64,000 nucleotides of DNA from Alkalimarinus coralli (GTDB lineage: Bacteria; Pseudomonadota; Gammaproteobacteria; Pseudomonadales; Oleiphilaceae): assembly GCF_023650515.1 (NCBI RefSeq), contig NZ_CP096016.1, positions 2,132,001 through 2,196,000 of the forward strand. The letters are read 5' to 3'. Shown here in pieces: positions 26,374-35,375 of this stretch (positions are counted from its first letter, which is position 1; every line of letters begins with the position of its first letter). The position numbers and the translations under genes were made by a program. The notes below the pieces were generated by a model, which saw nothing but the letters and a program-made list of their open reading frames with translations, was not told the DNA's origin and searched no databases.

Positions 26374-26820
26374 CTACTCCTTTTGCACGACAAACTCCCC
26401 ATTAAAACTGGCACAAAGCCCCCCTTCACAGAAGACATCAGAGTTAATTTTTAACCGCGCCTTTCCCATTCGGCGATATATTTTTACAAACTTGTCCCAA
26501 GCCAGTTGATCTGATATTTCACATACCGACACAAACTCACGTGTTACCGGCTTGTGGTAGTGGATTTGCCCATCAAAAATAACGATAACCCCATCTTCAC
26601 ACACCTCTAAAAGCTTTATGTACAGCAACCCCCATGCGGACAGCACGGCGGCACAATATAAACTGCCTCCAAATGCGGTATTTTTATGGTTCACATTGGG
26701 AGGCAACGGTAAATCTATCGTCAATAATTGGCCGTCATAGGACGCCACTCTTGCCCCCAAAGCGCCGCTCAGAGGAATATTCTCATCAATCGTTTTCTGA
26801 AGTGCTTGAACTAAATCCAT
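26374..26820 (-). CDS. Putative thioesterase, YiiD C-terminal (hotdog) family
   Basis: A 148-residue hotdog-fold protein like the C-terminal domain of YiiD. The signature NHKNTAFGGSLYCAAVLSAWGLLY, with the conserved TAFGGS turn and central helix, is clear, as is the GQIHYHKPVTREF strand. Such proteins are predicted acyl-thioesterases, but no substrate is known. It is convergent with fbpB and separated from it by MITE B. Confidence 0.82.
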   Translation of the reverse strand: MDLVQALQKTIDENIPLSGALGARVASYDGQLLTIDLPLPPNVNHKNTAFGGSLYCAAVLSAWGLLYIKLLEVCEDGVIVIFDGQIHYHKPVTREFVSVCEISDQLAWDKFVKIYRRMGKARLKINSDVFCEGGLCASFNGEFVVQKE

Positions 26821-27143
26821 CTGAACACCTTACTACCTATGCACGCTAAATTATTCAGTCACATGCTAAAAGACATATCCACCAGAGTACACTAGACTTT
26901 GGCCTATAAAGTTTCACTCATCAAGTAGTCGCATGGGGGAAATTAAAATAGTCTCACCCTCACACCCTAATCCACCACTTTAACAATTTTCAACGTATTA
27001 TAACCCCCTTTCGCTTGACACTATTTAGCTGAACAAGGAAGATTCCCTCCTTTGCAATAAAGTAGTGTTAAACTTCGTTGAGCAGTCACTTAATCTTCAT
27101 TTAACAATAATAATTAGCACCGAACTAACAGCGGAATTTGTGG
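26821..27143. other. Intergenic region without recognised features
   Basis: About 320 bp between divergent genes. A TTGACA hexamer at 27015-27020 points rightwards but has no convincing -10 at normal spacing. No repeats, RNA gene or ORF are recognised. Confidence 0.4.
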
Positions 27144-27557
27144 ATGGAACACGGCGAACCCCAGTTGATCCGAAAAAGTAACAGAAAACATGACTCAGGC
27201 TTCACCTGCACTAAATGTAAACAGGGCATCATGGAGCCTTTGCATCATGAAGGTGAGCCAGAATATACCGACATTTTTGCCTGTAATCAGTGCAATCACC
27301 AGGCAACAATCCCCTCTCTGGTTATCATTTCAAGCCAACTTGTTTCGGCAATTATGGGCGGCCTGCTCTCGGTATATCTGTTTATTCAGCACCTATCTAA
27401 AGTGCTCACTTCATTTCAGTTTAATACCAGCGACAAACTCACGCTTAACGTAACCTTTAGCGTAATCGCAGCGCTCTTTATTGTTGGGTTTATCTATACC
27501 TTATACAGGGCTTTCGTTGGCATTAGCCGACGGAAGAAATACAAACGAAGCTATTAG
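27144..27557 (+). CDS. Zinc-ribbon membrane protein, unknown function
   Basis: A 137-residue protein with an N-terminal C-x2-C...C-x2-C zinc ribbon (FTCTKCKQG and FACNQCNHQ, residues about 17-50), then two hydrophobic helices (about 55-80 and 103-125) and a basic tail RRKKYKRSY. The ATG at 27144 is chosen; the frame extends two codons to a TTG. It lies 56 bp before the ABC importer operon on the same strand, but no functional link is evident. Confidence 0.6.
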   Translation: MEHGEPQLIRKSNRKHDSGFTCTKCKQGIMEPLHHEGEPEYTDIFACNQCNHQATIPSLVIISSQLVSAIMGGLLSVYLFIQHLSKVLTSFQFNTSDKLTLNVTFSVIAALFIVGFIYTLYRAFVGISRRKKYKRSY

Positions 27558-27613
27558 GCATTCGTACACCATAATTAACCTATTTAACAACATTGCTGTC
27601 AAAAGGGGCTGTC

Positions 27614-28576
27614 ATGTTCAATTCACTAAAAACCGTCGCACTTGCGCTCGCATGTTCTGTTTCATTGTCTGCAATAGCCGAGCAAAAATCGGTCGCGATT
27701 ACACAGATTGTTGAGCACCCAGCTCTGGACTCTGTACGTCTGGGGGTTAAAGAAGAACTGGCAGAACAAGGCTATGTTATTGGAGAAAAACTAAAGTGGC
27801 AGTATGAAAGCGCGCAGGGCAATCCAACGACTGCGGCGCAAATCGCGCGGAAATTTGCTGGTGAAAGTCCTGATGTCATTGTTGCCATCGCCACGCCCTC
27901 TGCACAAACAGCGGCCGCCGCTGCTCGCAATACAGCCATTGTATTTTCAGCCGTCACTGACCCCATCGGTGCAAAACTAGTCAAAAACCTCGATAGGCCT
28001 GGCCGAAACATCACTGGCACAACCGACATGCTACCTGTAAAAAAACATCTGGGGCTGGTCAAACGTTTAGTACCTAACGCCAAAACCATTGGAACCCTAT
28101 ACAATCCGGGTGAAGCCAACTCCGTCACTATTGTTGAGCTAGTTGAAAAAACAGCCCCTGAACTTGGGATGAAGGTTATCAAGTCTGCAGCAACAAAGTC
28201 ATCTGATGTACTTACAGCGGCAAGATCACTGGTTGGCAAAGTGGACGCAATCTATTTGCCTACTGACAACACTGTCATATCAGCGGCAGAAGCCGTTATA
28301 AAAGTAGGTGAACAAAACAAACTGCCAATTATCGCGGCAGACACAGATACCGTCAGCCGGGGCGCGATTGCCGCACTGGGTTTTAATTACTATGACGTTG
28401 GTCGCCAAACCGGTGCCATTGTTGCACAAATACTCAATGGCCAAAAACCTGGGGATATTGCTGTTCAAGGTGTTGAAAAAATGGAACTGCATATCAACCC
28501 TGGGGCTGCACAACGCATGGGCTTAACGCTACCAGAAGGCATTCTGGAAGAAGCTAAGAACGTTATTGAGAAATGA
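27614..28576 (+). CDS. ABC importer substrate-binding protein, TrpX-like family
   Basis: Periplasmic binding protein of 320 residues of the ABC_sub_bind (PF04392) family. The signal peptide runs to about SLSAIA before EQKSVAITQIVEHPALD, which is the conserved start of the mature family. ATG 27614 has AAGGGG 7-8 nt upstream and is preferred to the longer frame. Relatives in Gram-positive bacteria (TrpX) are linked to aromatic amino acids by regulation; the substrate here is not known. Confidence 0.85.
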   Translation: MFNSLKTVALALACSVSLSAIAEQKSVAITQIVEHPALDSVRLGVKEELAEQGYVIGEKLKWQYESAQGNPTTAAQIARKFAGESPDVIVAIATPSAQTAAAAARNTAIVFSAVTDPIGAKLVKNLDRPGRNITGTTDMLPVKKHLGLVKRLVPNAKTIGTLYNPGEANSVTIVELVEKTAPELGMKVIKSAATKSSDVLTAARSLVGKVDAIYLPTDNTVISAAEAVIKVGEQNKLPIIAADTDTVSRGAIAALGFNYYDVGRQTGAIVAQILNGQKPGDIAVQGVEKMELHINPGAAQRMGLTLPEGILEEAKNVIEK

Positions 28577-28587
28577 TATTTATCAAA

Positions 28588-28621
28588 CCAGGCCACGGTG
28601 AAAAACGATACCATGGCCTGG
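28588..28621 (+). other. Intercistronic hairpin in the TrpXYZ-like operon
   Basis: CCAGGCCA pairs with TGGCCTGG; with one mismatch the stem extends by three more pairs (GGT/ACC), loop about 10 nt. It lies 11 bp after the binding-protein gene and 115 bp before the permease gene, with no T-run, like the hairpin between fbpA and fbpB. Confidence 0.55.
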
Positions 28622-28736
28622 AAAATATAAGCCGCATTTAACCTAGGCCTACGGCCTCAACATCCTGAACCACGTCTGTTTTTATTAATCCAGTTGCTCG
28701 GTTATTTATAATTTTTTCTACATTAAGAGGTAATCT

Positions 28737-29633
28737 GTGAGTCAAATTGCATTCCTGGGTGCTATAGAAACGGGGCTAATTTTTGCGCTGGTCGCATTTG
28801 GCGTATTCCTCTCATTCCGAATTCTCGACTTTCCCGACCTGACGGTTGATGGCAGCTTTCCACTGGGCGCTGCGGTATCTGCAACCATGATTGTGAGCGG
28901 CGTGAACCCCTGGCTGGCAACGGCCGCGGCTGTTTTTGCTGGCGGCATTGCGGGTGTTATTACGGCATGGATGAACGTTCGCCTACAAATTCTAAACTTG
29001 CTGGCATCTATCCTCACCATGATTGCCCTTTATTCAATCAATCTGCGCATCATGGGAAAGCCCAATATCGCACTACTTGGTGAGAATACAATACTTACAC
29101 CGCTTGAAAGCATTGACCTCCCTTATTACGTAACGACCCCTTTAGCGTTCTTCGTTATTGCTATTATTGTGCTGGTTGCACTGGTTTATTTTCTGAAATC
29201 TGAAACCGGCTTAGCGATGCGGGCAACGGGCGCCAATGGGCGTATGGCCCGAGCTCAAGGCATTTCAACATCATCGATGATTATTTTAGGCATGGCGTTA
29301 TCAAATGGCCTTGTTGCACTGGCGGGCTCTCTGTTTGCGCAGAGTCAAGGTGCGGCAGATGTAACCATGGGTGTCGGGGTCATTGTAGTCGGGCTCGCTT
29401 CTGTTATTGGTGGAGAGGCACTGGTATCGACAAGAACACTATTGCTTGCCATCATCGCATGTTTAGTCGGCGCAGTGCTCTACAGACTGGCAATAGCGCT
29501 GGCACTCAATGCTGACTTTATTGGACTGCAGGCTCAAGACCTTAATTTGGTAACCGCGGCACTTGTCGCCATGGCGATTGTTCTACCCCGGTTTAAAACC
29601 ACGGTAAAGTCCTCAAGCAGAGGTGTATCATGA
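28737..29633 (+). CDS. ABC importer permease, TrpY-like
   Basis: Inner-membrane permease of 298 residues with about eight to nine hydrophobic helices and the family motif FRILDFPDLTVDGSFPLGAA near residue 27. It starts with GTG, preceded by AAGAGGTAA at good spacing. It overlaps the downstream ATPase gene by four bases (ATGA), indicating translational coupling. Related to the branched-chain-type (LivH) permease fold. Confidence 0.87.
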   Translation: MSQIAFLGAIETGLIFALVAFGVFLSFRILDFPDLTVDGSFPLGAAVSATMIVSGVNPWLATAAAVFAGGIAGVITAWMNVRLQILNLLASILTMIALYSINLRIMGKPNIALLGENTILTPLESIDLPYYVTTPLAFFVIAIIVLVALVYFLKSETGLAMRATGANGRMARAQGISTSSMIILGMALSNGLVALAGSLFAQSQGAADVTMGVGVIVVGLASVIGGEALVSTRTLLLAIIACLVGAVLYRLAIALALNADFIGLQAQDLNLVTAALVAMAIVLPRFKTTVKSSSRGVS

Positions 29634-30424
29634 TAAGCATTGAAAACCTCCGCGTCACCTTCGGAAAAGGCACCCCACTCGAAAACAAAGCCCTGAGAGG
29701 GCTTTCTTTACAGGTACCCAAAGGGCAGTTTGTAACCGTCATTGGAAGTAACGGTGCTGGCAAGTCAACATTCCTCAATGCTCTGAGCGGAGAAACTCAA
29801 GTCGACAGCGGTCGCATTACTATTGCTGACCAGACAGTTACTCATCTGCCAACACACAAAAGAGCACATTTGGTATCAAGAGTCTTTCAAGACCCACTGG
29901 CTGGTACTTGCGAAAACTTAACCATCGAAGAAAACCTGGCTCTGGCCATCAAACGCGGGAAAAAACGAGGCTTAGGCAGGGCTAACAAAAAACAATATAT
30001 TGATTTTTTTAAAGACCAGCTACGCTACCTGAATCTTGGCTTGGAGAAGCGCTTACAGGATAAGATGGGCCTGCTCTCAGGGGGCCAAAGGCAAGCCATT
30101 AGCTTATTGATGGCGACACTTGAACCATCAGAGATATTACTTCTGGACGAGCATACTGCAGCACTCGATCCAAAAACAGCAAAGTTCGTATTGGATCTTA
30201 CTGAAGCCATCATCGAGCAACACCAGTTAACGGCCATCATGGTCACCCACAGCATGAGGCAAGCTCTGGACGTGGGTGATAGAACCGTTATGCTGCACGA
30301 AGGAAAGGTGGCTTTCGATATATCCAACCCACAAAGAGAGGGGCTTGATGTACCCGACCTATTGAACCTATTTGAAGCGAAGCGCGGTGAAGCACTTTCA
30401 GATGACGGGTTGCTGTTAGGTTAA
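29630..30424 (+). CDS. ABC importer ATP-binding protein, TrpZ-like
   Basis: ATPase of 264 residues. Walker A GSNGAGKST (near 41), signature LLSGGQRQAISLLM (near 150), Walker B ILLLDEHTAALDP and H-loop MVTHSMRQALD are all present; the usual Pro after the Walker B Glu is His (DEHTAALD), common in this subfamily. It overlaps the permease start-stop and closes the importer operon. The neighbouring kinase gene is convergent. Confidence 0.88.
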   Translation: MISIENLRVTFGKGTPLENKALRGLSLQVPKGQFVTVIGSNGAGKSTFLNALSGETQVDSGRITIADQTVTHLPTHKRAHLVSRVFQDPLAGTCENLTIEENLALAIKRGKKRGLGRANKKQYIDFFKDQLRYLNLGLEKRLQDKMGLLSGGQRQAISLLMATLEPSEILLLDEHTAALDPKTAKFVLDLTEAIIEQHQLTAIMVTHSMRQALDVGDRTVMLHEGKVAFDISNPQREGLDVPDLLNLFEAKRGEALSDDGLLLG

Positions 30425-30515
30425 GCGGTGCGGCCCCGCTGACCAGCCTATCGGGCCTTAAAAGAGCCAGGTCAACGAGTGAAATACGAGGCGTTCTGTT
30501 CCAAAGAGGTTGATA

Positions 30516-32234
30516 CTAAAGCGCGTTTAGCATTGCCATAATGGCTTCATCAGCGCCTGTTAGCAATATAATATTGAGCACGATTGAAATGACAGCTATC
30601 GTTGAAACTATTTTTAGCATCAGAGGCGTTGAGTCTGCGTTAGCGCCTTCGATATACCTTTTTTTACCCACACCTCCTTCCAGATTAGGTTTAACAACCG
30701 TCTTCTGTTCTTTGATAAGCAGATATAGTTCAGACTGAACCGCTTCTACGCTCTGTGGCCGTTGCATCGGGTCTATATCAAGCATTCTTTGCAATAAAGC
30801 CTGTAGATCAGCCTCCAGTGCATCAAATACCTTTGTGTGAACCAACTGGTTAGACTTAAATTCGGGTGGAGCCCCGGTCAAGGTATGGAAAAAGATAGCG
30901 CCTAAGGAGTATATATCTGCCAGTTCACTATTCTCCTCCGATGCAGGTTGGTACCAGTTCTTTTTTTCAGGGTCAATTCGGTAATGCTCATCCAACCCAA
31001 AATCGGAAATCCTGGGCTGAAGGTTTGAGGTAAGCAGTATATTGCTAGGCCTTAGGTTGCCATGAATAACTCGATTACGGTGAGCAAATGCAAGCCCGTC
31101 ACAAACCTGGTTCGCCAAAGGTAAAAATGACGCAAGAGGCATGGGTTCAATAAGCCGGTCTTGCAAGGTTCCGCCTGATATGTACTCCATTACGATAATA
31201 AACACATGCTGTTTATTAGAGGTTCCGTGAATATTCGCAATATTCGGATGCTTTAGCTGGCTGAGTATTTTGGCTTCTTTTAAACCTGACGACTGCCCTA
31301 CTTTTTTCTTGATGACGAGCAGGTTATTAGATGATTTTTCTTCATACAGATATACTGCCCCGTAGCGGTCATCGCGAATCACATCAAGAAGGCCAAAGCG
31401 TTTTTGAATAGCCGCTAACCCCTCACTGGCCCTGTCTTGCTGAGCCTGACCCAGATGCTGCCCCTGCATCACCCTGAGTATAATATTCTTCACTTTCTCA
31501 ACTGAACTCGGCCTGTCCTGCTTGTGCCTGGATAAACACTGCATAACCAATGCATTTAACTCTTCCGTGACCTCAGGCACCCGAGCTGTAAGTGGCTGGA
31601 CAGGGTTCGAGGGGGGCTGTCCGCTAAGGAGTTCATAAATAACGACACCTAAAGAGTAGATATCACTTAATTCCGAGGTTTCAGAGATGCCTAGTTGCTG
31701 CTCTGGGGCCATATAGGCTTCTGTCCCCATCACCAGCTTGGTTTCATTTTCATCGCCCGATTGTTTATCTTTAAAGAATGACGCAATACCAAAATCAAGC
31801 AGCCGCGCATTCCCTTCATCGTCTATTAGTATATTGGCAGGCTTAATATCTCGGTGAATAACGCCCAACTTATGCGCATAAGCCAAGCCTTTACAAACCT
31901 GAATAAGAAGATCCATTTTACGATTAAAGGTCAGTGAATCCTGATATATCACTTCACTTAGGGTTTGCCCTTCCACATACTCCATAACAAACACAGGTCG
32001 GCCAGAGCTAGTGGTTCCTTTATCAATCACATGAATGATATTAGGATGGTTAAGCCCGGCGATAATCAGCGACTCTCGTTTAAAGCGTTTTATAATTGAA
32101 GGATTATCAGAGAGGTCTGCCGAGAGTACTTTTATTGCCACTGGGCGATTCAGCGATTTTTGCACACCACGATATACCGTTGCCATGCCTCCTTCGCCGA
32201 TGACTTCTAAATATTGGTAACGTCCATCTGCCAT
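30516..32234 (-). CDS. Membrane Ser/Thr protein kinase fused to a pseudokinase domain
   Basis: A 572-residue PknB-like protein. Domain 1 (about residues 7-255) has every catalytic element: GEGGMATV loop, Lys35, Glu54, HRD 127-129, DFG 147-149, APE. Domain 2 (about 280-505) is a second kinase fold with a poor glycine loop and HGN (391-393) where HRD is expected, so the catalytic Asp is Asn; DFG 411-413 is kept. It is likely a pseudokinase. One transmembrane helix (about 537-560) sits near the C-terminus with a short tail. It begins three bases after the PP2C gene ends, so phosphatase and kinase are coupled. It is probably a regulator of envelope or secretion processes. Confidence 0.9.
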   Translation of the reverse strand: MADGRYQYLEVIGEGGMATVYRGVQKSLNRPVAIKVLSADLSDNPSIIKRFKRESLIIAGLNHPNIIHVIDKGTTSSGRPVFVMEYVEGQTLSEVIYQDSLTFNRKMDLLIQVCKGLAYAHKLGVIHRDIKPANILIDDEGNARLLDFGIASFFKDKQSGDENETKLVMGTEAYMAPEQQLGISETSELSDIYSLGVVIYELLSGQPPSNPVQPLTARVPEVTEELNALVMQCLSRHKQDRPSSVEKVKNIILRVMQGQHLGQAQQDRASEGLAAIQKRFGLLDVIRDDRYGAVYLYEEKSSNNLLVIKKKVGQSSGLKEAKILSQLKHPNIANIHGTSNKQHVFIIVMEYISGGTLQDRLIEPMPLASFLPLANQVCDGLAFAHRNRVIHGNLRPSNILLTSNLQPRISDFGLDEHYRIDPEKKNWYQPASEENSELADIYSLGAIFFHTLTGAPPEFKSNQLVHTKVFDALEADLQALLQRMLDIDPMQRPQSVEAVQSELYLLIKEQKTVVKPNLEGGVGKKRYIEGANADSTPLMLKIVSTIAVISIVLNIILLTGADEAIMAMLNAL

Positions 32235-32237
32235 TTT

Positions 32238-33092
32238 TTAGACCACCCACACTGCAATGGATGCGACAACAAGTGCCGCGACTATTCCCAGTACCAAGTA
32301 CTTGATTGCTAAATGAGCAGCATCCTGAGGGATAGCTTCTGCACGGTTAGTGGCATCAGAGTCAACGGAATTACTAGCGCGAACGCCATGCCTGTCAAGA
32401 GCGATCAACGCCAAGGTAATATTGTCAGTCCCCCCCTTTTCAAGGGCCTTACCAACAAGCTCATCAGCAACGGCTGCCAAAGGGTTGCCTTGTTCGAATG
32501 ACTTTTTAATATTTGCATCATCAAGCTCACCTGATAGGCCATCACTGCACAATAGTATCTTTTCATTCACCCCCAGATCACCTTCGATCTGGTCAACTTT
32601 CCACTGCTCGTCATTGATACCGACTGCGTGCATTAACACTCGCTGAGTGGGGTGCAATCTAGCCTCTTCTTGAGTAATTTCTCCGGTATCCACCAGGAAT
32701 TGCGCCTGATTATGGTCTGTGGTCAGCTGCTGAATGCCGCCGTGCTCGCTAATAAGATAAGCCCGGCTATCTCCCACCCAACAAATCTGATACCGAGAGC
32801 CTTTAAAGTGTATTGCCACAACGGTAGATGCCATACCGTTAATATCAGGTTTGTCTTTGCCAAGCTTGATAACGGTTCTGTGGGCATCCTCTATGGCCTC
32901 CTTCAACGGGCTACCCTGCCTGATTCTTCTCTCAACCGTTTGTGATACCACCTGGCTTGCAAAATCACCATGCGCATTGCCGCCTACGCCATCTGCAACC
33001 AGCCACAACCCAAGCTCCGGGTTTTCAATATAGCTATCTTCATTGCAGGACCTGACATGGCCAATATGCGTTTTTGCAGCAGATTTAAACAT
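32238..33092 (-). CDS. PP2C-family protein phosphatase with C-terminal membrane anchor
   Basis: A 284-residue Mn/Mg-dependent Ser/Thr phosphatase of the Stp1/PrpC group. Metal-binding motifs are complete: EDSY near 18, VADGVGGNAHGD near 33-44, WVGDSRAYL, CSDGLSGELDD and GGTDNITL. A C-terminal hydrophobic helix (about 263-284) is unusual compared with soluble Stp and would tether it to the membrane, beside the kinase. It is the first gene of the phosphatase-kinase pair. Confidence 0.92.
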   Translation of the reverse strand: MFKSAAKTHIGHVRSCNEDSYIENPELGLWLVADGVGGNAHGDFASQVVSQTVERRIRQGSPLKEAIEDAHRTVIKLGKDKPDINGMASTVVAIHFKGSRYQICWVGDSRAYLISEHGGIQQLTTDHNQAQFLVDTGEITQEEARLHPTQRVLMHAVGINDEQWKVDQIEGDLGVNEKILLCSDGLSGELDDANIKKSFEQGNPLAAVADELVGKALEKGGTDNITLALIALDRHGVRASNSVDSDATNRAEAIPQDAAHLAIKYLVLGIVAALVVASIAVWVV

Positions 33093-33320
33093 AGTGCTCC
33101 TTTAATGAACTATTCAACTTGCACAGGCGATTAAGCGCGTAATCAGCTATGGCGACGTGCCTTCTCTTCAGTATAGGTTAAAAAAACAGATCTAAATAAA
33201 ATATCGTTTGGTTTCATTTATTTACAAATGAATGCTAATAAAAGTCCGCAAATGAATGTTTGAGGCTATACTCTTTAGCAGTACTCACCAATTACAGCTT
33301 GGAAGATCAAGGTCTAAGGC

Positions 33321-34217
33321 ATGCTAAAGCTACAGTTTAAGGATCGACGGCAAGAGGCAATATGGCTGGTGGATCCGTTATTCACCGTTGGAAGTTCTCC
33401 GCAAAACAGCCTGGTCATCAATGGCTCAGGTGTTGCCAGCATCCATGCCGAAATACGAAGCATTGACAACAAAACCACTATTTCATGCCGTGACCCTCAT
33501 TCAGCACTCTACCTTAACAATGAAAGAGTTATAAACGAGAAAACACTCAGTGCGGGGGATGTTATTAAGTTGGGTGATGTTGAACTCGATGTGATTGACC
33601 CCCACTCTACCCAGTACCAGTCAGCAATAGGCATGAAGCCTGGCAAGGCACCCGAGTGGCAACTAAAATCAACCGCGAGCTGGATGGAGAATCAAGTCTT
33701 TCCCATCAACCAAAAAGCCTCAATCGGCCGCGATGCCAGCTGTGATATCAGCATTCCTGTCGAGCATTTGTCCAGGCACCACGTAGAAGTTGAAGTAAAA
33801 GGCGGCAAGCTGTTAGTCAAAGACCTGGATTCAGCAAACGGAACCTTTCTCAACGGCAAGCAAATAACCGAATGTTATGCCAAGTCGGGCGATAAGATAA
33901 AGCTGGATGTCATCACATTTGAAGTCATCGGCCCTGCTCAAGACCCGAATAAAACGATCATCCGCTCTGCGCCATCAGACAAGCCTGCTAGAGCCTCCAA
34001 ACCGACAAACAAAGCAAACCCGAAGAGTGCACCAGTAAAGAGATCGGCAAAACGCAAACCGGCAATCCCCGTTAAGCAACGACCGCTGGCTTCCGGCGGA
34101 AAGCAGGACTGGATAGAAGAACCTGTCGCCGTTGAGAAAAAAAGTCACTACTGGTGGTTCGCCATTGCAGGTTTCGTACTTACACTGCTGGCAGTCATTT
34201 TATTCATTAGCAGGTAA
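33321..34217 (+). CDS. Membrane protein with two FHA domains
   Basis: A 298-residue protein with FHA domains at about 15-95 and 120-200, a basic proline-rich linker (about 215-265) and one C-terminal helix (275-296). The second FHA has the canonical phosphothreonine-binding set (GRD, SRHH, NGT). In the first the expected GR reads GS, so it may not bind phosphopeptide. The gene is divergent from the PP2C-kinase pair across 228 bp and is its likely phospho-dependent partner. FHA/kinase/phosphatase sets occur in type VI secretion clusters, but none of those structural genes are here. Confidence 0.88.
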   Translation: MLKLQFKDRRQEAIWLVDPLFTVGSSPQNSLVINGSGVASIHAEIRSIDNKTTISCRDPHSALYLNNERVINEKTLSAGDVIKLGDVELDVIDPHSTQYQSAIGMKPGKAPEWQLKSTASWMENQVFPINQKASIGRDASCDISIPVEHLSRHHVEVEVKGGKLLVKDLDSANGTFLNGKQITECYAKSGDKIKLDVITFEVIGPAQDPNKTIIRSAPSDKPARASKPTNKANPKSAPVKRSAKRKPAIPVKQRPLASGGKQDWIEEPVAVEKKSHYWWFAIAGFVLTLLAVILFISR

Positions 34218-34313
34218 TGCGCGACAGAACTAGGCAATAACGGTGGTACTCAGAAACAATGCTTCCTGTTGATGGACAAGAAAAAACACTCGTTTAAGCC
34301 ATGATAACCGTCG

Positions 34314-34784
34314 CTATATCCAGCCGTGACTCCCGGCAACGGCGCCTGCAACCGTAACAAGACTGATAGACAGCAGTAGCCAATGCATATTCTGGATTAT
34401 TGAGAATGTCTTTTCGGGATTAGATTGCGCCTTGCGGATAAACAGTTTGTGAAGAAACAGTGGTTCCAGTACAAACAGCATTAAGGTGAATATTAACCAA
34501 ACGATAACCATCATCGTCATCCACCAATACTCAATCTGGCCAAACCGGCTCCATGCATCAAGAATATGCACAAGATAAAACCCAGAGAGGCCAGCAAAGA
34601 GCGTTGTAATACGAGACTGCAGCGCGAATCGCCCTTCAACTTTTTCAAAAAACACCACTCGCTCTTCGGCCGATTTGAATTGGCGAACAGCCGGTAACAA
34701 AACAGTGGTGACCATTGCCACACCACCAATCCAAAAGACAATGCTCAGCACATGGATAACACGTGCCGCAATGAACCCTTCCAT
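34314..34784 (-). CDS. Four-helix membrane protein, CopD-like
   Basis: A 156-residue membrane protein with four hydrophobic helices and conserved-looking His and Trp residues (ARVIHVLSIVFWIGG; MHWLLLSISLV). The pattern resembles small CopD/DUF2269-like membrane proteins, but no specific function can be given. It is convergent with the FHA gene and stands alone on the minus strand before a small hypothetical gene. Confidence 0.6.
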   Translation of the reverse strand: MEGFIAARVIHVLSIVFWIGGVAMVTTVLLPAVRQFKSAEERVVFFEKVEGRFALQSRITTLFAGLSGFYLVHILDAWSRFGQIEYWWMTMMVIVWLIFTLMLFVLEPLFLHKLFIRKAQSNPEKTFSIIQNMHWLLLSISLVTVAGAVAGSHGWI

Positions 34785-34849
34785 ATCTATATATTCCCGA
34801 GATAAACAACAGTAGACAACAACTTCATCACCGGGAATGCATCAGTATA

Positions 34850-35122
34850 TTACAAGCTACCTAATGACTGATAAGGTTCCATCGGCGAGTGAATATTATA
34901 ATTATTCTCAAGATAATCTTTTATGTTCTCGGGGCAATTGATATAGAACAACATAAAGTTACGTCTTAAATCGATATCTTTCGAGCTATCTGCGAAGAGT
35001 ATAAGTTCGACAAGGTCATCATCATTGGTCAGGCGATAACGCTTCTTGTACTTGCTTTGCGCTCGAAATGCCATTCGTTTTAAATGAAACACGCAGGTTT
35101 GGTTAAGCAATAACTGTCTCAT
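34850..35122 (-). CDS. Small hypothetical protein
   Basis: A 90-residue soluble, charged protein of unrecognised family. ATG 35122 is chosen over the GTG six codons upstream because GGGGAG lies 6-7 nt before it. No signal peptide or membrane helix. The sequence carries a basic N-terminal half (FRAQSKYKKRYRL) and an acidic middle (NDDDLVEL). It is on the same strand as the preceding membrane protein gene. Confidence 0.55.
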   Translation of the reverse strand: MRQLLLNQTCVFHLKRMAFRAQSKYKKRYRLTNDDDLVELILFADSSKDIDLRRNFMLFYINCPENIKDYLENNYNIHSPMEPYQSLGSL

Positions 35123-35375
35123 AGGTTTCTCCCCATCCACCTACTCTAATAATTAGGTTATATTTTCAAAACCCGCCAGCAAAACTGGATAAATAGCGCT
35201 AAGTTTTAGAGATTATTTACATTTTGATTCTGGATACTCGGTAAATAAGTTTTCTCCAGCAGAGGTTTTTATGCAAACGAAAATATTCTAAGCTAATAGC
35301 ACACTCAGCCGCTGTCCCTTGCAGAATCAGGGCTATTCAAGCCAATAGAGAGCAATTCAAGCAATAAAGAATTAT

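Noticed and set aside
30516-34217. Type VI secretion accessory genes (PpkA/PppA/Fha)
   Set aside because: The three proteins are similar in kind, but no tss/hcp/vgrG genes flank them, so a secretion cluster is not supported.
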